Source: Actinomycetes bacterium (GTDB taxonomy: Bacteria; Actinomycetota; Acidimicrobiia; Acidimicrobiales; Acidimicrobiaceae). Taken from it: a stretch of DNA of 7,788 nt. The stretch lies in assembly GCA_021823045.1 (NCBI GenBank), contig JAKAPB010000075.1, forward strand, positions 1-7,788. The letters run 5' to 3'. Under the pieces are notes generated by a model. The model saw nothing but the letters and a program-made list of their open reading frames with translations. It was not told the DNA's origin and searched no databases. Made by a program: the position numbers and the translations under genes. Below are positions 6,559 to 7,788 of the stretch, in pieces; positions within the stretch are counted from its first letter, which is position 1, and each line of letters opens with the position of its first letter.

Positions 6559-6714
6559 GTGCAAGCAATCAGCTACCGGGACACCGCCCGGTTACGGAAT
6601 GATAATTGCCCGGAATACGGGATGAAAAAGGGGGTCGCTCCAGCGGTCCGAGCAGAAGTATCCCCGCCTGCGCTTGAAGCCGAAGGCCACTCGACTCACA
6701 CCCATTCTCGATGA
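6559..6714 (+). CDS. Small 51-residue protein translationally coupled to tadB
   Basis: A GTG-start ORF encoding 51 residues, beginning MQAISYRDTARLRND. AAGGAG lies 5 nt upstream, and the stop TGA (6712-6714) overlaps the tadB ATG (6711-6713) as ATGA. Because tadB has no ribosome binding site of its own, this overlap is the simplest explanation for how tadB is translated, which supports real translation of the small ORF. The product is hydrophilic, with a basic N-terminal half and a His/Ser/Thr-rich tail (GHSTHTHSR), one Cys, and no membrane segment or prepilin-like cleavage motif, so it is not a Flp pilin. I recognise no family. It may be a real small Tad-associated protein or only a leader ORF whose function is to couple translation. 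A short GC-rich hairpin (6575-6592, ACCGGG/CCCGGT) lies just inside the start. Confidence 0.55.
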   Translation: MQAISYRDTARLRNDNCPEYGMKKGVAPAVRAEVSPPALEAEGHSTHTHSR

Positions 6715-7634
6715 ATATAAGACCGATAATTTTCTTGCTATGCTCAGCGGCGGCCCTGATCGGGTCGGTGGTTGTCACAAAAGTGGCAATCCCATTCATC
6801 TCAGAACGACCCTCTAAACAGATGAGCATCAAAACCTTGCGAATAGTTTCGGATCGGGAAACCAAGCGCTACTTAGGGATACTTGCCCTTGGAGCTGTGC
6901 TAACACTATTGGCAACTGGGTCATGGCTGCTGGCTTCTATCGGAGGATTATTTGGCGTCCTGCTCAACTACCTAACCCGACAGTCGGAAGCCTCCGCCAT
7001 CCACGAGCAACTGCTCGAGGGCTGGCCCAACGTAATTGACGAGGTGCGGATCAGGGTATGTACCCTCGGCGAAGCAATCCCCCATGCACTGTTTTCAGCG
7101 GCCCAAGCGTTTGGCGAGAAGGCTTCGAGTGTTTTTGATCGTAGCCGCATTACCTGGAATTTGACCGGAGACTTTTACCTTGTGTGCAATCAAATCGCCG
7201 ACGAACTCGCCGATCAGCGGAGCACCACCGTGCTCCAGACCATGGTACTTCTCCATGAGCTGGCCTCGACTTCCACTGAGTCACGCCTAAACCGACTTCG
7301 AGAAGATCGGTCTTGGGACCTAGCGGCGGCGAAAGAAGCGAATGCATCGATGGCTGGGGCGATATTTGCGAGGCGATTTGTTCTAGTAGTTCCGATTGGA
7401 ATGGCTCTAGCAGGGGCGGCCATAGGTGGGGGAAGACAAAGTTTCCAAACTCCGATTGGGATAACGCTAAGCGCAGTCGCCCTTGGTCTTTTGCTATTGT
7501 GCTGGATTTGGTCTACTCACCTTATTGGGTTACCAAAGGCCAGAAACAGACGTTTCGAAGAGATCGAAGCAGCGCCAACTCCCCCATACAGCAAGAAACT
7601 CCTTGATCGAATCAGCTCACCATGGGGTCGATAA
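6711..7634 (+). CDS. tadB: TadB-like type II secretion F-domain membrane protein
   Basis: A 307-residue inner-membrane protein matching actinobacterial TadB. A first membrane segment spans about residues 5-27 and a hydrophobic block with one or two helices about 54-88. The T2SSF-type cytoplasmic helical domain covers about 95-222, beginning with LLEGWPNVIDEVRIRV and containing the second conserved half near NQIADELADQRSTTVLQTMV. Two C-terminal helices lie at about 222-240 and 247-269. TadB and TadC form the membrane platform on which the TadA motor acts. The ATG start overlaps the stop of the small upstream ORF; an in-frame TGA at 6675 and the absence of another ATG leave 6711 as the best start. 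The stop TAA overlaps the ATG of the next gene. Sequence identity to well-known TadB proteins looks low, so the call rests on topology, domain pattern and context. Confidence 0.8.
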   Translation: MNIRPIIFLLCSAAALIGSVVVTKVAIPFISERPSKQMSIKTLRIVSDRETKRYLGILALGAVLTLLATGSWLLASIGGLFGVLLNYLTRQSEASAIHEQLLEGWPNVIDEVRIRVCTLGEAIPHALFSAAQAFGEKASSVFDRSRITWNLTGDFYLVCNQIADELADQRSTTVLQTMVLLHELASTSTESRLNRLREDRSWDLAAAKEANASMAGAIFARRFVLVVPIGMALAGAAIGGGRQSFQTPIGITLSAVALGLLLLCWIWSTHLIGLPKARNRRFEEIEAAPTPPYSKKLLDRISSPWGR

Positions 7635-7788
7635 TGGAATACAGCCTCGTAAGAACACTTTCGATTGCTGGATGTCTCGTCGGTTCCATACTCCTCCTTT
7701 CACAGGTGAAGGCATTGACCAAACGGTCAAGATACGAAAGAGTCGCCGAGTTCTTCCTACCTAACACGCCGTCAAGCCAAGATCCGAT
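7634..7788 (+). CDS. tadC: TadC-like type II secretion F-domain protein, N-terminal fragment (3' end outside window)
   Basis: The ATG at 7634-7636 shares one base with the tadB stop (TAATG), and the frame is open for all 51 codons to the window end. The fragment has an N-terminal membrane helix at about residues 7-23 (RTLSIAGCLVGSILLLSQ), then a basic stretch and RYERVAEFFLP, which resembles the RVAPYLRD segment after the first helix of actinobacterial TadC proteins. GGGG at 7624-7627 lies 6 nt upstream and may aid initiation. Position straight after tadB with a coupled start is what a Tad operon predicts. The diagnostic T2SSF domain lies beyond the window, so the name depends largely on context. 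Confidence 0.6.
   Translation, partial: MEYSLVRTLSIAGCLVGSILLLSQVKALTKRSRYERVAEFFLPNTPSSQDP

Noticed and set aside
6026..6568. Minus-strand 180-codon ORF across the tadA-tadB gap
   Set aside because: It would face against the Tad genes, has no clear RBS and no recognisable motif; it overlaps several equally open frames.
5713..6710. Structural RNA (tmRNA, RNase P RNA, tRNA) or CRISPR in the gap
   Set aside because: None of the conserved core sequences, T-loop motifs or regularly spaced repeats were found by eye.
6540..7739. AGATACGAAAG shared by the tandem repeat and the tadC-like gene
   Set aside because: An 11-base match is expected by chance several times in this window, and the second copy is within coding sequence.

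Overview
The window looks like a chromosomal stretch from an actinobacterium of moderate GC content (roughly half by eye). Three things point there: the TadZ/TadA/TadB/TadC proteins resemble the actinobacterial branch, the 14-helix MFS exporter is of a type common in Actinobacteria, and at least one gene looks leaderless. A lineage such as Acidimicrobiia would fit the GC, but this is a guess.

Layout. (1) 2-766, plus strand: the C-terminal part of a CpaE/TadZ-like ParA/MinD-type ATPase, cut by the left edge; its frame is open upstream of the first ATG. (2) 767-1280: a long gap between convergent genes with no convincing gene. (3) 1281-4138, minus strand: a DHA2-type MFS exporter followed by a LACTB2-like metallo-beta-lactamase-fold hydrolase, 221 bp apart. 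The hydrolase seems to have its own leaderless promoter overlapped by a perfect 11-bp inverted repeat. (4) 4139-4371: a divergent control region with a promoter candidate for each strand and a structured exporter leader. (5) 4372-5712, plus: TadA/CpaF secretion ATPase, followed by a possible terminator. (6) 5784-6558: an unexplained stretch of almost 800 bp with one doubtful ORF and a 13-bp tandem repeat at its right end. (7) 6559-6714: a 51-codon ORF with a strong ribosome binding site whose stop overlaps the tadB start (ATGA). (8) 6711-7634: TadB-like membrane protein. (9) 7634-7788: the start of a TadC-like gene, overlapping tadB by one base (TAATG) and cut by the right edge.

How the genes work together. 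The plus-strand genes are the cytoplasmic and inner-membrane core of a Tad/Flp-type pilus or secretion machine: TadZ-like localisation ATPase, TadA motor, TadB/TadC platform. The usual compact order is interrupted twice, once by the oppositely oriented exporter-hydrolase pair between TadZ and TadA, and once by the region between TadA and TadB. No pilin, prepilin peptidase or TadE/TadF gene is visible. The most interesting new items are the small coupled ORF before tadB, the tandem repeat that runs into its ribosome binding site, and the operator-like inverted repeat at the hydrolase promoter.
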